This document shows positions 45,420 through 54,962 of a stretch of 64,000 nt of DNA, one piece after another. The notes beneath the pieces were generated by a model. It saw nothing but the letters and a program-made list of their open reading frames with translations, was not told the origin of the DNA and did not search any database. Source of the stretch: Roseovarius sp. (GTDB lineage: Bacteria; Pseudomonadota; Alphaproteobacteria; Rhodobacterales; Rhodobacteraceae); contig JACIYT010000011.1 of NCBI GenBank assembly GCA_014359765.1, positions 1-64,000 of the forward strand, in the 5' to 3' direction. The first letter of the stretch is position 1, and the number at the start of each line of letters is the position of its first letter. The translations under genes and the position numbers were made by a program.

Positions 45420-46681
45420 CAGGCCGCGCGCCTCGCATCGAGATCGCCGAGCGCGGGCGCCCCCGCCACCGGCCCGTAAAGCGCGAGCGCCGCGGGCGCG
45501 CGTGTCACCGTGGTTTCGGCCACGCGCCGCACATCGCCAAGGCTCACCGCGTCGATCCGCTCCACCACCTCGCTCAGGTCGGGCACCCGCCCCCAGATCT
45601 GGAGCATCCGCGCCAGCCGCTCGGCGCGGTTCGACGGGCTCTCGAGCCCCATCAGCAGCCCCGCCTTCATCTGCGCGCGCGCGCGCTCGACCTCGGCCGC
45701 GCTCATGTCGTCGGCGGCGCGCTTCATCTCGTCGATGGTGACATGCGCCAGCTCGGCCAGCTGTTCCGCCGCGGTGCCGGCATAGATCGTCATCATGCCG
45801 GTATCGGCATAGGCCCCGGCCTGCGCGAAGATCGTGTAGCACAGGCCGCGCCGCTCGCGCACCTCCTGGAACAGCCGCGAGGACATCGACCCGCCGAGCG
45901 CCGAGGCATAGATCTGGGCCGCGTGAATATCGGCATGGGCATAGTCCGGCCCCTCGAAGGCCAGCGCGAAATGCGCCTGCTCCAGCGCCTTCTCGCGGCG
46001 CGTCTCGCCGCCTGCGAAGCGCGCGCGCGGCGGCTCGTGCACGGGCCCCGGCACCATGTCGCCGAACATCTCCTCGGCCAGCCGCACCAGCGCGCCGTGA
46101 TCGACCGCGCCCGCGGCGGCAAGCACCATCTGCCCGGGCCGGTAATGGCGATCCACGAACCCTTCCAGATCGGGCCGGGCAAAGGCGCGCACCCGCTCCT
46201 CGGGGCCAAGGATGGTGCGGCCCAGCGGATGATCGGGATAGGCGCGCTCCTGCAACCAGTCGAAGATGATGTCGTCAGGCGTATCGAGCGCCTGCCCGAT
46301 CTCCTGAAGGATCACGCCGCGTTCCACCTCGATCTCGCGCGCGTCAAAGGCCGGGTTGCGCAGGATATCGGCCAGCACATCGACGGCGAGCGGCACGTCG
46401 TCCTTGAGGATGCGCGCGTAATAGGCCGTCACCTCGCGGCTCGTGTAGGCGTTGATATAGCCGCCCACATCCTCGATCGCCTCGGCGATCTCCAGCGCGC
46501 TGCGCCTCGCGGTCCCCTTGAAGGCCATATGTTCGAGGAAATGCGCGATGCCGTTCTGGCGCGCCTCCTCGTGGCGCGCGCCGGCCAGCACCCAGATGCC
46601 GACCGCCGCCGATTGCAGCCCCGGCATGGCCTCGCTGACGATGCGAAATCCGTTGGCAAGCGTGGTGAGATTCACGGTCAA
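45419..46681 (-). CDS. M16 zinc peptidase (mitochondrial processing peptidase-like)
   Basis: 420-residue insulinase-family protease. The inverted zinc motif is HFLEH at 47-51, with the third ligand expected in EIEVERGVILQEIG. The C-terminal half has FQEVRERRGLCYTI, the typical substrate-binding R/Y region. Close relatives sit next to thrC in many alphaproteobacteria, as here (4-base overlap with thrC). Role in processing is inferred. Confidence 0.92.
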   Translation of the reverse strand: MTVNLTTLANGFRIVSEAMPGLQSAAVGIWVLAGARHEEARQNGIAHFLEHMAFKGTARRSALEIAEAIEDVGGYINAYTSREVTAYYARILKDDVPLAVDVLADILRNPAFDAREIEVERGVILQEIGQALDTPDDIIFDWLQERAYPDHPLGRTILGPEERVRAFARPDLEGFVDRHYRPGQMVLAAAGAVDHGALVRLAEEMFGDMVPGPVHEPPRARFAGGETRREKALEQAHFALAFEGPDYAHADIHAAQIYASALGGSMSSRLFQEVRERRGLCYTIFAQAGAYADTGMMTIYAGTAAEQLAELAHVTIDEMKRAADDMSAAEVERARAQMKAGLLMGLESPSNRAERLARMLQIWGRVPDLSEVVERIDAVSLGDVRRVAETTVTRAPAALALYGPVAGAPALGDLDARRAA

Positions 46682-48066
46682 TTGGCGATCCGCTCCTTGA
46701 TCAGGGTTTCGATGGCGACAAGGTCGTTGGCGACCCGTGTCACCCGTTCTTCACGCTCATAAAGGTCGGCCATGCGCTCGGGCAAGGGGGGGCGGATGCC
46801 GCTCGCTGCTTCCACCGCTGCCGGGAACTTCGCGGGATGCGCGGTGGCCAGCGTGATCATCGGCACACCCGCGTGCCGATGCGCCTCGGCCACATGCACG
46901 CCCACGGCGGAATGCGGGCAGAGCAATTCGCCGGTGGCCTCCCATGTTCGCCGGATCGTGGCGCGCGTCGCCTCCTCGTCGCAGCGGTCCGAATCGAACA
47001 CCTCGCGCAAGGCCTCGAGCGCGCCCTGGCTGACGGAGAACCCGCCGGCCTTCAGCTCCTCCATCACCTGCGCCACCGCGCCGCCATCCTGCCCGTAGGC
47101 ATAGTAAAGTGCGCGCTCGAAATTCGACGATACCTGAATATCCATCGACGGGCTGATCGACGGGATCACGCCATCGGGCCGATATTCCCCCGTGCTCAGG
47201 CAGCGGTGCAGGATGTCGTTCTGATTGGTCGCCACCACCAGCCGGTCGATGGGCAGCCCCATGCGCCGCGCGATATATCCCGCGAAGACATCGCCGAAAT
47301 TGCCCGTCGGCACGGTAAAGCTCACCTTGCGATCCGGCGCGCCGAGGCTCACAGCAGAGGTGAAGTAATAGACCACCTGCGCCAGAACCCGCGCCCAGTT
47401 GATCGAGTTCACCCCCGCGAGCCCCACCGCATCGCGAAAGGCGAAATCGTTGAACATGTCCTTCACGCGCGCCTGTGCGTCGTCGAAATCCCCGGTCACG
47501 GCCAGCGCATGAACATTGTCCTCGGGGGGCGTGGTCATCTGCCGGCGCTGCACCTCCGACACGCGGCCATGCGGATAGAGGATGAACACATCCACCGCGC
47601 CGAGTCCGCGAAACGCCTCGATCGCCGCCGAGCCGGTATCGCCGCTCGTCGCGCCCACGATGCAGACGCGCTTGCCCGACCGCCTGAGCGAGAACTCGAA
47701 AAGCTGCCCGATGAGCTGCATGGCGAAATCCTTGAACGCCAGCGTCGGCCCATGAAACAGCTCCAGCAGGAAATGCCCCGGCGCAAGCTGCACCAGAGGT
47801 GCGCGCGCCGCATGGCCAAATCCCGCATAGGCCCGCGCGATGATCCCGCGAAATTCGTCCTCGGTAAACGCCTCGCCGATGAAGGGCCACATCACCCGAA
47901 AGGCCGCCTCCTCATAGCTCACCCCTTCGAGCGCGCGGATCTCGCCAGCACGCATCACCGGAATTCGCTCGGGCAGGTAGAGCCCGCCATCGCGCGCGAG
48001 CCCGGTCAGCATCGCCTCTTCAAAGCCCAGAACCGGCGCCCGGCCCCGTGTCGAGATATATTTCAT
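46678..48066 (-). CDS. thrC: Threonine synthase
   Basis: PLP enzyme converting O-phosphohomoserine to threonine, 462 residues, the longer (E. coli-like) type. Motifs: MKYISTRGRAP, LELFHGPTLAFKDFAMQ with the PLP Lys, VGATSGDTGSAAIEA and PTGNFGDVFAGYIA. The start at 48064-48066 sits within the surf1 stop (ATGA); the frame is open upstream but that is shadow of surf1. Between surf1 and the M16 gene. Confidence 0.96.
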   Translation of the reverse strand: MKYISTRGRAPVLGFEEAMLTGLARDGGLYLPERIPVMRAGEIRALEGVSYEEAAFRVMWPFIGEAFTEDEFRGIIARAYAGFGHAARAPLVQLAPGHFLLELFHGPTLAFKDFAMQLIGQLFEFSLRRSGKRVCIVGATSGDTGSAAIEAFRGLGAVDVFILYPHGRVSEVQRRQMTTPPEDNVHALAVTGDFDDAQARVKDMFNDFAFRDAVGLAGVNSINWARVLAQVVYYFTSAVSLGAPDRKVSFTVPTGNFGDVFAGYIARRMGLPIDRLVVATNQNDILHRCLSTGEYRPDGVIPSISPSMDIQVSSNFERALYYAYGQDGGAVAQVMEELKAGGFSVSQGALEALREVFDSDRCDEEATRATIRRTWEATGELLCPHSAVGVHVAEAHRHAGVPMITLATAHPAKFPAAVEAASGIRPPLPERMADLYEREERVTRVANDLVAIETLIKERIAN

Positions 48067-48746
48067 TGCCTGCCCCCTTGCGCGGCCGTGAACTGCCGCC
48101 GGATGAGAACCGCCACCACCACCGCCCAGATGAGGGCAAAGGAAAACCAGGTGACAGCATATTCGAGGTGATCGTTGGGAATGCCGGCCAGATCCACCGG
48201 CAGCGGCACCACGCCCGGCTCGGGCGGCGCCACCTCGCGCGCCACGATCAAGAGCGGCTCGGTGCCCAGAGCCCCGGCCATCTGCGCGATGTCGCGGGCA
48301 AACCACATGTTCCCCGCCACGTCGTTTTCCGGCGTGGCCGAGGTGCGATCGTCCGGCCAGTGCAGGTTGCCCGTGACCACCACCTCCCCCTCGGGCGGCG
48401 CGGGCACCTCGCGCGCCACCGGGATAAATCCGCGATCGAGCAGCACCCGCCGCCCCTCCGTCTCCAGCACCGAGATCAGCCGATAGCCCGCCCCCGCCTG
48501 TTTCCGGCTCACCAGCACCCGCAGCGCCTGCGCGCCGATCCGCCCCTCGGCGCGCACCGGCAGATAGCGCGCTTCCTCGCCCGCCACTGCCGGCAATGCC
48601 ACCGGCTCGGCGGCGATCTTCGCCGCGATCTCGGCCAGAACGCCCTCTTTCCAGGCCAATCGCTGCACCTGCCAGATGCCCAGCCCCACCAGCAGGCCAA
48701 AGCCCGCCAGCCCGAAGATCACCAGAATGAGAGTGCCGCGTCGCAT
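48063..48746 (-). CDS. surf1: SURF1-family cytochrome oxidase assembly protein
   Basis: 227 residues, membrane helices at both ends (about 6-24 and 195-215), soluble domain between. Motifs typical of SURF1: GIWQVQRLAWKEG after the first helix and YAVTWFSFALIWAVV at the end. Delivers or stabilises heme a during subunit I assembly. Ends overlapping thrC; preceded by the terminator that follows ctaE. Confidence 0.92.
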   Translation of the reverse strand: MRRGTLILVIFGLAGFGLLVGLGIWQVQRLAWKEGVLAEIAAKIAAEPVALPAVAGEEARYLPVRAEGRIGAQALRVLVSRKQAGAGYRLISVLETEGRRVLLDRGFIPVAREVPAPPEGEVVVTGNLHWPDDRTSATPENDVAGNMWFARDIAQMAGALGTEPLLIVAREVAPPEPGVVPLPVDLAGIPNDHLEYAVTWFSFALIWAVVVAVLIRRQFTAAQGGRQ

Positions 48747-48766
48747 GTCCTGCCTTCAAATGGAAA

Positions 48767-48792
48767 ATGCGGGGAAGGAAAACCCCCCGCAT
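48767..48792 (-). terminator. Terminator between ctaE and surf1
   Basis: Perfect 8-bp arms ATGCGGGG and CCCCGCAT around a 10-base loop, followed on the minus strand by TTT. Immediately preceded by the 22-nt motif at 48793-48814. Suggests ctaE is the end of one transcript; surf1 may have its own start or rely on read-through. Confidence 0.6.
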
Positions 48793-48814
48793 CTTCATCT
48801 TTCCGAAAATACTC
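48793..48814 (-). repeat. 22-nt dispersed intergenic motif, copy 2
   Basis: Minus-strand GAGTATTT, four variable bases, AAAGATGAAG; same motif as at 10217-10238 and 57331-57352. Here it is 22 bases after the ctaE stop and directly upstream of the terminator stem. Confidence 0.7.
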
Positions 48815-48836
48815 TCGTGTGACAGGCGAAACCCGC

Positions 48837-49643
48837 TCAGCCGCCCCAGACATAGACCGCGGCAAAGAGGAACAGCCAGACCACATCGACGAAGTGCCAG
48901 TACCACGCCGCCGCCTCGAAGCCGACATGCTGCTCGGGGGTGAAATGCCCCTTGAGCGTGCGCATCAGGCAGACAAAGAGGAAGATCGTCCCGATGATCA
49001 CATGCGCACCGTGAAAGCCCGTCGCCATGAAGAAGTTGGCGCCATAGATGTTGCCGGAAAAGCCAAAGCCCGCATGGCTGTATTCATAGGCCTGGAAGCC
49101 GGTAAAGATCACGCCGAGCGCGATGGCGATCGCCAGGCCCCATTTCATGTCCTGCCGGTTGTTTTCATGCACCAGCGCGTGATGCGCCCAGGTCGCGGCA
49201 CAGCCCGAACAGAGCAGGATCAGCGTGTTGATCAGCGGCAGGTGCCACGGGTCGAAGGTCTCGATGCCCGCGGGCGGCCAGACGCCATCGACCATCGGGC
49301 TCAGCCCCTCGGGATGGATCGGATACATCGCGTGCTTGAAGAAGCTCCAGAACCAGGCGGCAAAGAACATCACCTCGGACATGATGAACAGGATGAATCC
49401 ATAGCGCAGCCCGATCCGCACCACCGGCGTGTGATCGCCGGTCTGCCCCTCGTGGACCACATCAGCCCACCAGCCGAACATCACGTAGAGCACGCCGATC
49501 ACCCCGGCAAGGAACATCCACGGCCCCTTGTCGTGGAAAAACAGCACCGCCCCGAAGAGCATGACGAACCCCGCCAGCGCGCCCAGCAGCGGCCAGATGG
49601 AGGGGGGCAGGATGTGGTAGTCGTGGTTCTTGGTATGTGCCAT
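48837..49643 (-). CDS. ctaE: Cytochrome c oxidase subunit III
   Basis: 268-residue membrane subunit of aa3 oxidase with seven helices. Recognisable: [65 protein letters not shown] and [18 protein letters not shown]. Fourth in the ctaB-small ORF-ctaG-ctaE run, 24 bases after ctaG. Subunit I (ctaD) is not in the window. Confidence 0.97.
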   Translation of the reverse strand: MAHTKNHDYHILPPSIWPLLGALAGFVMLFGAVLFFHDKGPWMFLAGVIGVLYVMFGWWADVVHEGQTGDHTPVVRIGLRYGFILFIMSEVMFFAAWFWSFFKHAMYPIHPEGLSPMVDGVWPPAGIETFDPWHLPLINTLILLCSGCAATWAHHALVHENNRQDMKWGLAIAIALGVIFTGFQAYEYSHAGFGFSGNIYGANFFMATGFHGAHVIIGTIFLFVCLMRTLKGHFTPEQHVGFEAAAWYWHFVDVVWLFLFAAVYVWGG

Positions 49644-49667
49644 CTTTGTCTATCCCTCGTCGAAGGC

Positions 49668-50243
49668 TCAGTTCAGGTTCGTGTCCATGGCCGCACCGGC
49701 GCCGAGCGCGGCGTGGCTCTCGGGCAGGGCGATTTCGTGGAAGGTGTAGCTCAGCGTGATCGTATGGACGTGCTGGCCCTCGCGGTCATCCACGATCGCG
49801 GGGTCCACGTAGAAGGTCACCGGCATCTGCACCCGCTCGCCGGGTTGCAACACCTGTTCGGTGAAACAGAAACACGCGATCTTGGTGAAAAAGCCGCCCG
49901 CCTCGTAGGGCACGACATTATAGCTCGCCTGGCCCGCCACCGGCCGGTCGGTGGGGTTGTAGGCCTCGTAGAACGCGAGCCCCGTCTCGCCGATGCGGAT
50001 CTCGATCTGGCGTGCCATGGGCCGGAATTCCCACGGCATTCCGCGCTCCTTGCTCGCATCGAAACGCACCTTGATCGTCTGGTCGAGCACGGCGTCGCTG
50101 CCCGCCTCGGCCACGCCCGTCACCCCGCCAAAGCCGGTGACGCGGCAGAACCAGTCGTAGAACGGCACCGACGCCCAGGCGAGCCCTCCCATGAGCACCA
50201 CCACGCCGACCAGCCGGGTCAGGGTCTTGAGGTTGCGATCCAT
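49668..50243 (-). CDS. ctaG: Cytochrome oxidase Cu(B) assembly protein CtaG (Cox11)
   Basis: 191 residues, one N-terminal membrane anchor (about 10-27) and a periplasmic immunoglobulin-like domain. Copper ligands lie in the conserved KIACFCFTEQVLQPGE. PFYDWFCRVTGFGG after the anchor is also typical. Delivers copper to the Cu(B) site of subunit I. Sits directly between a tiny membrane protein gene and ctaE, as in other alphaproteobacteria. Confidence 0.95.
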   Translation of the reverse strand: MDRNLKTLTRLVGVVVLMGGLAWASVPFYDWFCRVTGFGGVTGVAEAGSDAVLDQTIKVRFDASKERGMPWEFRPMARQIEIRIGETGLAFYEAYNPTDRPVAGQASYNVVPYEAGGFFTKIACFCFTEQVLQPGERVQMPVTFYVDPAIVDDREGQHVHTITLSYTFHEIALPESHAALGAGAAMDTNLN

Positions 50244-50248
50244 GATCC

Positions 50249-50419
50249 TCAGTCGCCTCCCTGTTGCGTGGTCTGCGCGGGCAGGGCAAAATTCTCGTTC
50301 GAGACCTTGGCGATGGTCAGGCCAAAGACCAGCGCGACAAAGCCCGCGAGCACGAGGCCGAGGCCCAGATTGCGCCCGAAGCGGCGCTTGTGCAGCTCAT
50401 GCTCCTCGCGAAAGCTCAT
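50249..50419 (-). CDS. Small membrane protein of the cta cluster
   Basis: A 56-codon gene: it starts [17 protein letters not shown], has one membrane helix ([20 protein letters not shown]), then a polar tail ending QQGGD. The ATG overlaps the ctaB stop by four bases and its stop lies 5 bases before ctaG. Small single-helix proteins at this position are common in alphaproteobacterial cta clusters and are annotated as cytochrome oxidase small assembly proteins; the precise role is unknown to me. Confidence 0.8.
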   Translation of the reverse strand: MSFREEHELHKRRFGRNLGLGLVLAGFVALVFGLTIAKVSNENFALPAQTTQQGGD

Positions 50420-51363
50420 GCCCAGCCCCCCAGGCCCAGACCGCGCATCGCCGCCTCGGCGAGAATCGCGGTGAAATGCGCGAAAAGATACCAGAGCGAC
50501 AGCCGAAAGGCGCGCTTCTCCACCTGGTAATCATCCGCCTCGGCCTGCGCCTCGTCGCGCCGCCAGATCGCCACCGCATCGCGCAGGAAGAGCGCGTTGA
50601 ACACCAGCGCCGTGGCCAGATAGACCGGCCCGCCGATGAGCGTGAACCCCGCTCCCACCGCCATCGCCGCAAGGATCACGGTATAGGCCAGGATATGCGC
50701 CCGCGTCGCGCGGCGGCCATGCGTCACGGTCAGCATCGGCACGCCCGCATTGTCATAGTCGCCCCGCATGAAGAGGGCGAGCGCCCAGAAATGCGGCGGC
50801 GTCCACAGAAAGATCAGCGCGAACATCAGCACCGATTCGATGCTGATGCCGCCCGTCGCCGCCGCCCAGCCGATCATCGGCGGAAACGCCCCCGCGGCTC
50901 CGCCGATCACGATGTTCTGCGGCGTCCAGCGCTTCAGCCCGATGGTGTAGATCACCACGTAGAAGAAGATGGTGAAGGCCAGCAGCCCCGCCGCCACCGC
51001 ATTCGTGGCCAGCCACATCATCACCACCGCAAAGGCCGCAAGCGTGATGCCAAAGGCGAATGCCTCGTCGCGTGTCACCTTGCCGGCCGGGATGGGCCGC
51101 TTGCATGTGCGCCGCATTTTCGCGTCGATATCGGATTCCCACCACATGTTGAGGGCGCCCGACGCGCCGCCCCCCACGGCGATGAAGAGGATCGCCGCCA
51201 GCCCGATCACCGGATGCACCGCCACCGGCGCGGCCAGCATTCCCACCAGCGCGGTAAACACCACCAGCACCATCACCCGCGGCTTCAGCAGGGCGAGGAA
51301 ATCGCCGAATCCCGCCTCGCCTTGTTGCGGGGGGCTGGCGCTGTGAAGGGTGGCGTCGCTCAT
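50416..51363 (-). CDS. ctaB: Protoheme IX farnesyltransferase (heme O synthase)
   Basis: Integral membrane UbiA-family prenyltransferase making heme O for aa3 oxidase. The 315-residue product has eight or nine helices. The first Asp-rich motif region is [19 protein letters not shown] and the second loop is [20 protein letters not shown]. The stop overlaps the small ORF. 96 bases separate it from ctaC; that gap contains only a short polypurine/pyrimidine stretch. Confidence 0.96.
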   Translation of the reverse strand: MSDATLHSASPPQQGEAGFGDFLALLKPRVMVLVVFTALVGMLAAPVAVHPVIGLAAILFIAVGGGASGALNMWWESDIDAKMRRTCKRPIPAGKVTRDEAFAFGITLAAFAVVMMWLATNAVAAGLLAFTIFFYVVIYTIGLKRWTPQNIVIGGAAGAFPPMIGWAAATGGISIESVLMFALIFLWTPPHFWALALFMRGDYDNAGVPMLTVTHGRRATRAHILAYTVILAAMAVGAGFTLIGGPVYLATALVFNALFLRDAVAIWRRDEAQAEADDYQVEKRAFRLSLWYLFAHFTAILAEAAMRGLGLGGWA

Positions 51364-51459
51364 GGTCGGGATCTTCGGTCCTGTTTTCGGTCCTGTTGTG
51401 GTCCGTCGGTGTCAGGGATGGGCGGGCGGGGCCGTCAGGAGGCCCCCCCCGCCCCGGTC

Positions 51460-52335
51460 TCAGTCGGCCAGGGCCACCTGCCGCGTGCGCGGGGTGCCGG
51501 CATATTCCTCGATCGCGCCATCGAGCCAGGCCTCGTATTCTGCCTCGCTCACGACCTTGACGGTGATCGGCATATAGGCGTGGGCCTGCCCGCAGAGCTC
51601 GGAGCACTGGCCGAAATAGATGCCTTCCTTCTCGGCCTTGAACCACAGCTGCGCGAGCCGCCCCGGCACCGCGTCCTGCTTTACCCCGAAGGCGGGGATG
51701 GTCCAGCTATGGATCACGTCGGCCCCGGTCACGGTCATCACCACGGTCTTGCCCACCGGCACGACCACGGCGGTATCGGTGGCCAGCAGGAACTCGTCGC
51801 GGCTGTAGCCGGCCTCGATCAGCTGCTGCTCGACCTCGGGCGTCATCCGGTTCTCGCCGCCGGTGGCGGGCGCGCCGATCATGTAGCTGTCGAACGCGAA
51901 ATCGTGGTCGGTGTATTCATACCCCCAATACCACTGGTAGCCCGTCACCTTGATGTTGATCTCGCCCTCGGGGATTTCCTGCTGCTTGAACAGGATCGGC
52001 AGCGAATTGGCCCCGATGAAGACGAGAATCAGGATCGGCACGATGGTCCAGGCGATCTCCAGCGGCGAATTATGGGTGAATTTCGCCGGGGTCGGATTGG
52101 CGCGGCGCGTGTAACGCAGCCCGGCATAGGCCAGCAACACCGTGACCAGGATCACGATCGCGATGATGATCACGTTGATCGTGCCGTCCAGCCATTGCAG
52201 GTCGCGCGCAAGCTCGGTCGCCGCGGGCTGAAAGCCGATGCCGCCCTGAATCGGCGCGCCGACGATCTCCTGTGCGCTGGCAGGGAGGGCGGAAAGGGCG
52301 GCCAGAGCGGCCAGAAGGCTGGATTTGAGTCGCAT
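51460..52335 (-). CDS. ctaC: Cytochrome c oxidase subunit II
   Basis: 291 residues with a signal peptide, two membrane helices and a periplasmic cupredoxin domain. The Cu(A) site is complete: His in [11 protein letters not shown] and [17 protein letters not shown]. The aromatic electron-entry stretch is [10 protein letters not shown]. First gene of the minus-strand cta run; its upstream region contains an FNR-type box 145 bases before the ATG. Confidence 0.97.
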   Translation of the reverse strand: MRLKSSLLAALAALSALPASAQEIVGAPIQGGIGFQPAATELARDLQWLDGTINVIIIAIVILVTVLLAYAGLRYTRRANPTPAKFTHNSPLEIAWTIVPILILVFIGANSLPILFKQQEIPEGEINIKVTGYQWYWGYEYTDHDFAFDSYMIGAPATGGENRMTPEVEQQLIEAGYSRDEFLLATDTAVVVPVGKTVVMTVTGADVIHSWTIPAFGVKQDAVPGRLAQLWFKAEKEGIYFGQCSELCGQAHAYMPITVKVVSEAEYEAWLDGAIEEYAGTPRTRQVALAD

Positions 52336-52479
52336 TGTTCACCCTGATCGTTGAGCGGTTCGTGTCCTCGTGGCGGGATCGTCCGGAAGATCCATGGAAT
52401 CCCGTTGTCTCGGTCCCGTTTACAACCATAATATCACGCGCACCACAAGAATGCGCATTGCGGCAAAGGGACGCTTTTC

Positions 52480-52493
52480 TTGATCTGGATCAA
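52480..52493. promoter_or_regulatory. FNR/FnrL box
   Basis: TTGATCTGGATCAA matches the FNR consensus TTGAT-N4-ATCAA at all ten defined positions. It lies in the 200-base divergent gap, 145 bases from the ctaC start and 42 bases from the tldD start. FnrL-type proteins control oxygen-dependent respiration genes in Rhodobacteraceae, so ctaC is the likelier target; the distance to tldD would suit repression or activation of that gene. Confidence 0.75.
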
Positions 52494-52535
52494 ATGCGCC
52501 CGATCCATGCCGTCGCCCGAGAGGATCCCCGCCCG

Positions 52536-53957
52536 ATGACCGACACGCCTTTCAGCCCCTTCGAGACCCGGTTCGATCGCGAAACGGCGCTCGCGCATCT
52601 GCGCGCGGCGACGCAAGGCGCCGAGGATGGCGAGCTCTTTCTGGAGCGCCGCCGCTCCGAGGCGCTGATGTTCGACGATGGCCGGCTCAGGACCGCCTCC
52701 TATGACGCGGCCGAGGGGTTCGGGCTGCGCGCGGTGCATGGCGAGGTGGCGGGCTATGCGCATTCCACCGAGATGACCGAGGCCGCGCTGAAACGCGCGG
52801 TCGAGACCGCGCGCCTTGCCGTGGGGGCAGGGGGCGGCACGCTGGCGGATGGGCCGGCCCCCACGAATCGCCGCCTCTATACCGATGCCGATCCCGTCGC
52901 CGGGGCAAGTTTTGCGGTCAGGATCGAGACGCTGCGCGCGATCGACGCCTTTGCCCGCGGTCTCGATCCGCGGGTGGTGCAGGTCAGCGCCTCTTTCGCC
53001 GCCTCGCTTCAGGAGGTGGTGATCCTGCGCCCCGACGGCCAGGTTCTCTCCGATACCCGCCCGATGAGCCGCGTCAATGTCTCGGTCATCGTCGAGGAGA
53101 ATGGCCGCCGCGAGAGCGGCAGCGCGGGCGGCGGCGGGCGCGTGGGCCTCGATGGGCTGCTCGATCCCGCCGACTGGCAGGCCAGGACCCGCGAGGCGCT
53201 GCGCATTGCCCTCGTCAATCTCGCGGCCGAGGACGCGCCGGCGGGGGTGATGGACGTGGTGCTCGGCCCCGGCTGGCCCGGCATTCTCCTGCATGAGGCG
53301 ATCGGCCACGGGCTCGAGGGCGATTTCAACCGCAAGGGCAGCTCCGCCTTTGCCGGGCTGATGGGGCAGCGCATCGCCGCCCCCGGCGTCACCGTGTTCG
53401 ACGATGGCACGATCCCCGACCGGCGCGGCAGCCTCACCATCGACGACGAGGGCACGCCCTCGGCGCGCAACCTGCTGATCGAGGACGGAATCCTCGTGGG
53501 CTACATGCAGGACCGCCAGAACGCCCGCCTCATGGGCACGGCCCCCACCGGCAACGGGCGGCGCGAGAGCCATGCCCACGCGCCCATGCCGCGCATGACC
53601 AATACCTTCATGACCGGCGGCGACGCCGCGCCCGGCGATCTGATCGCCGAGGTGAAGGACGGGCTCTATGCCGTGGGCTTTGGCGGCGGGCAGGTGGACA
53701 TCACCAATGGCAAGTTCGTCTTTTCCTGCACCGAGGCCTACCGCGTGAAGAACGGCCGGATCGGCGCCCCTGTCAAGGGCGCCACGCTCATCGGCGACGG
53801 CGCCACCGCGCTCCGTCATATCCGCGGACTCGGCAACGACATGGCGCTCGACCCCGGCATGGGAAGCTGCGGCAAGCAGGGCCAATGGGTGCCGGTGGGC
53901 GTGGGTCAGCCCACGGTGCTCATCGGCGGGCTGACGGTGGGCGGATCGGCGGTGTGA
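52536..53957 (+). CDS. tldD: Metalloprotease TldD
   Basis: 473-residue U62-family protein, usually paired with TldE/PmbA, which process small peptides. The zinc motif is HEAIGH in GILLHEAIGHGLEGDFNRKG; later FVFSCTEAYRV and GPGWPGI fit the family. The start at 52536 matches family length, although the frame is open upstream over the ctaC-tldD gap. No tldE neighbour. Confidence 0.94.
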   Translation: MTDTPFSPFETRFDRETALAHLRAATQGAEDGELFLERRRSEALMFDDGRLRTASYDAAEGFGLRAVHGEVAGYAHSTEMTEAALKRAVETARLAVGAGGGTLADGPAPTNRRLYTDADPVAGASFAVRIETLRAIDAFARGLDPRVVQVSASFAASLQEVVILRPDGQVLSDTRPMSRVNVSVIVEENGRRESGSAGGGGRVGLDGLLDPADWQARTREALRIALVNLAAEDAPAGVMDVVLGPGWPGILLHEAIGHGLEGDFNRKGSSAFAGLMGQRIAAPGVTVFDDGTIPDRRGSLTIDDEGTPSARNLLIEDGILVGYMQDRQNARLMGTAPTGNGRRESHAHAPMPRMTNTFMTGGDAAPGDLIAEVKDGLYAVGFGGGQVDITNGKFVFSCTEAYRVKNGRIGAPVKGATLIGDGATALRHIRGLGNDMALDPGMGSCGKQGQWVPVGVGQPTVLIGGLTVGGSAV

Positions 53958-53972
53958 GGGGGCGGCGCCCCC

Positions 53973-54962
53973 TCACCCCTCGAGCAGCCCCTGCGCCGCG
54001 AAGAGCGCGGCGACATCCGCCTCGGGGCGCGCGCCGTAATGGCCGATCACCTCGGCGGCGGCAATGCAGCCCATCCGCCCGGCCACCGCGAGCGGCTTGC
54101 CCGTCGCGAGGCCATAGAGGAACCCGGCGGCGAACTGATCGCCCGCGCCGGTGGTATCGACCGGATCGACGCGGGCGACGGGCACGCTCACGCTCTCCTC
54201 GCCCTCGACGATCACCACGTCATGCCCCGAGCGCGTGCAGACGATGAGCCCGCTCTCGCGCGCGGCCTGTTCCAGCGCCGCGCCGAGATCGTCGGTCTGG
54301 TAGAGCGCGCGCCATTCATGCTCGTTGCCGATGACGAAATCGAGCCGCCCCAGCAGGGCGCGGAAATCGGCGCGGTGCCGCTCGACGCAGAAGGGATCCG
54401 AGAGGGTAATGCCCGCGCGCCCGCCGCCTGCGCGCGCTGCGCGCGCCGCCGCCTCGAACGCGGCCTTGCCCTTGGGCTTGTCATAGAGATAGCCCTCGAG
54501 AAAGAGGATCTGCGCCCCGCCCGCCACCGACTGCGGCACGTCGGCCTCGTCGAGATCGGTCGAGATGCCGAGATAGGTGTTCATCGAGCGCTCGCCATCG
54601 GGCGTCACGAAGATCATCGAGCGCGAGGTGGGCAGGTCGCCCGCGCGCGGCGGGTTGACGAAATCGGTGCCCGAGGCGCGCATCGCCTCGGCGTAATACT
54701 GCCCGAGCGCGTCATCGCTCACCCGCCCGATGAAGGCGGTGGACAGGCCGAGCGCGCCGATCCCGGCGACGGTATTGGCGACCGATCCGCCGGGCATCTG
54801 CCGCCCTCCGGTCATGTTCTCGTAGAGAAATTCGGCGCGCTCGGTCTCGATGAGCTGCATCACGCCCTTGTCGATCGCCATGCGGGCGAGAAAATGATCG
54901 TCGCATTGCGCGATCACATCGACGATGGCGTTGCCGATGCCGACAATCTGGTATTGGGTCAT
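53973..54962 (-). CDS. PfkB-family sugar kinase, probable adenosine kinase
   Basis: 329-residue ribokinase-fold kinase. N-terminal GGRQMPGGSVANTVAGIG and the C-terminal anion hole/catalytic Asp in DTTGAGDQFAAGFL are clear. YQIVGIGNAIVDVIAQ at the start is characteristic of the bacterial adenosine kinase subgroup. Nucleoside salvage is therefore likely. Overlaps nth by four bases. Confidence 0.87.
   Translation of the reverse strand: MTQYQIVGIGNAIVDVIAQCDDHFLARMAIDKGVMQLIETERAEFLYENMTGGRQMPGGSVANTVAGIGALGLSTAFIGRVSDDALGQYYAEAMRASGTDFVNPPRAGDLPTSRSMIFVTPDGERSMNTYLGISTDLDEADVPQSVAGGAQILFLEGYLYDKPKGKAAFEAAARAARAGGGRAGITLSDPFCVERHRADFRALLGRLDFVIGNEHEWRALYQTDDLGAALEQAARESGLIVCTRSGHDVVIVEGEESVSVPVARVDPVDTTGAGDQFAAGFLYGLATGKPLAVAGRMGCIAAAEVIGHYGARPEADVAALFAAQGLLEG

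Noticed and set aside
48048-50474. 808-codon plus-strand open frame over surf1-ctaE-ctaG
   Set aside because: Antisense shadow; the minus-strand genes have clear motifs and operon overlaps.
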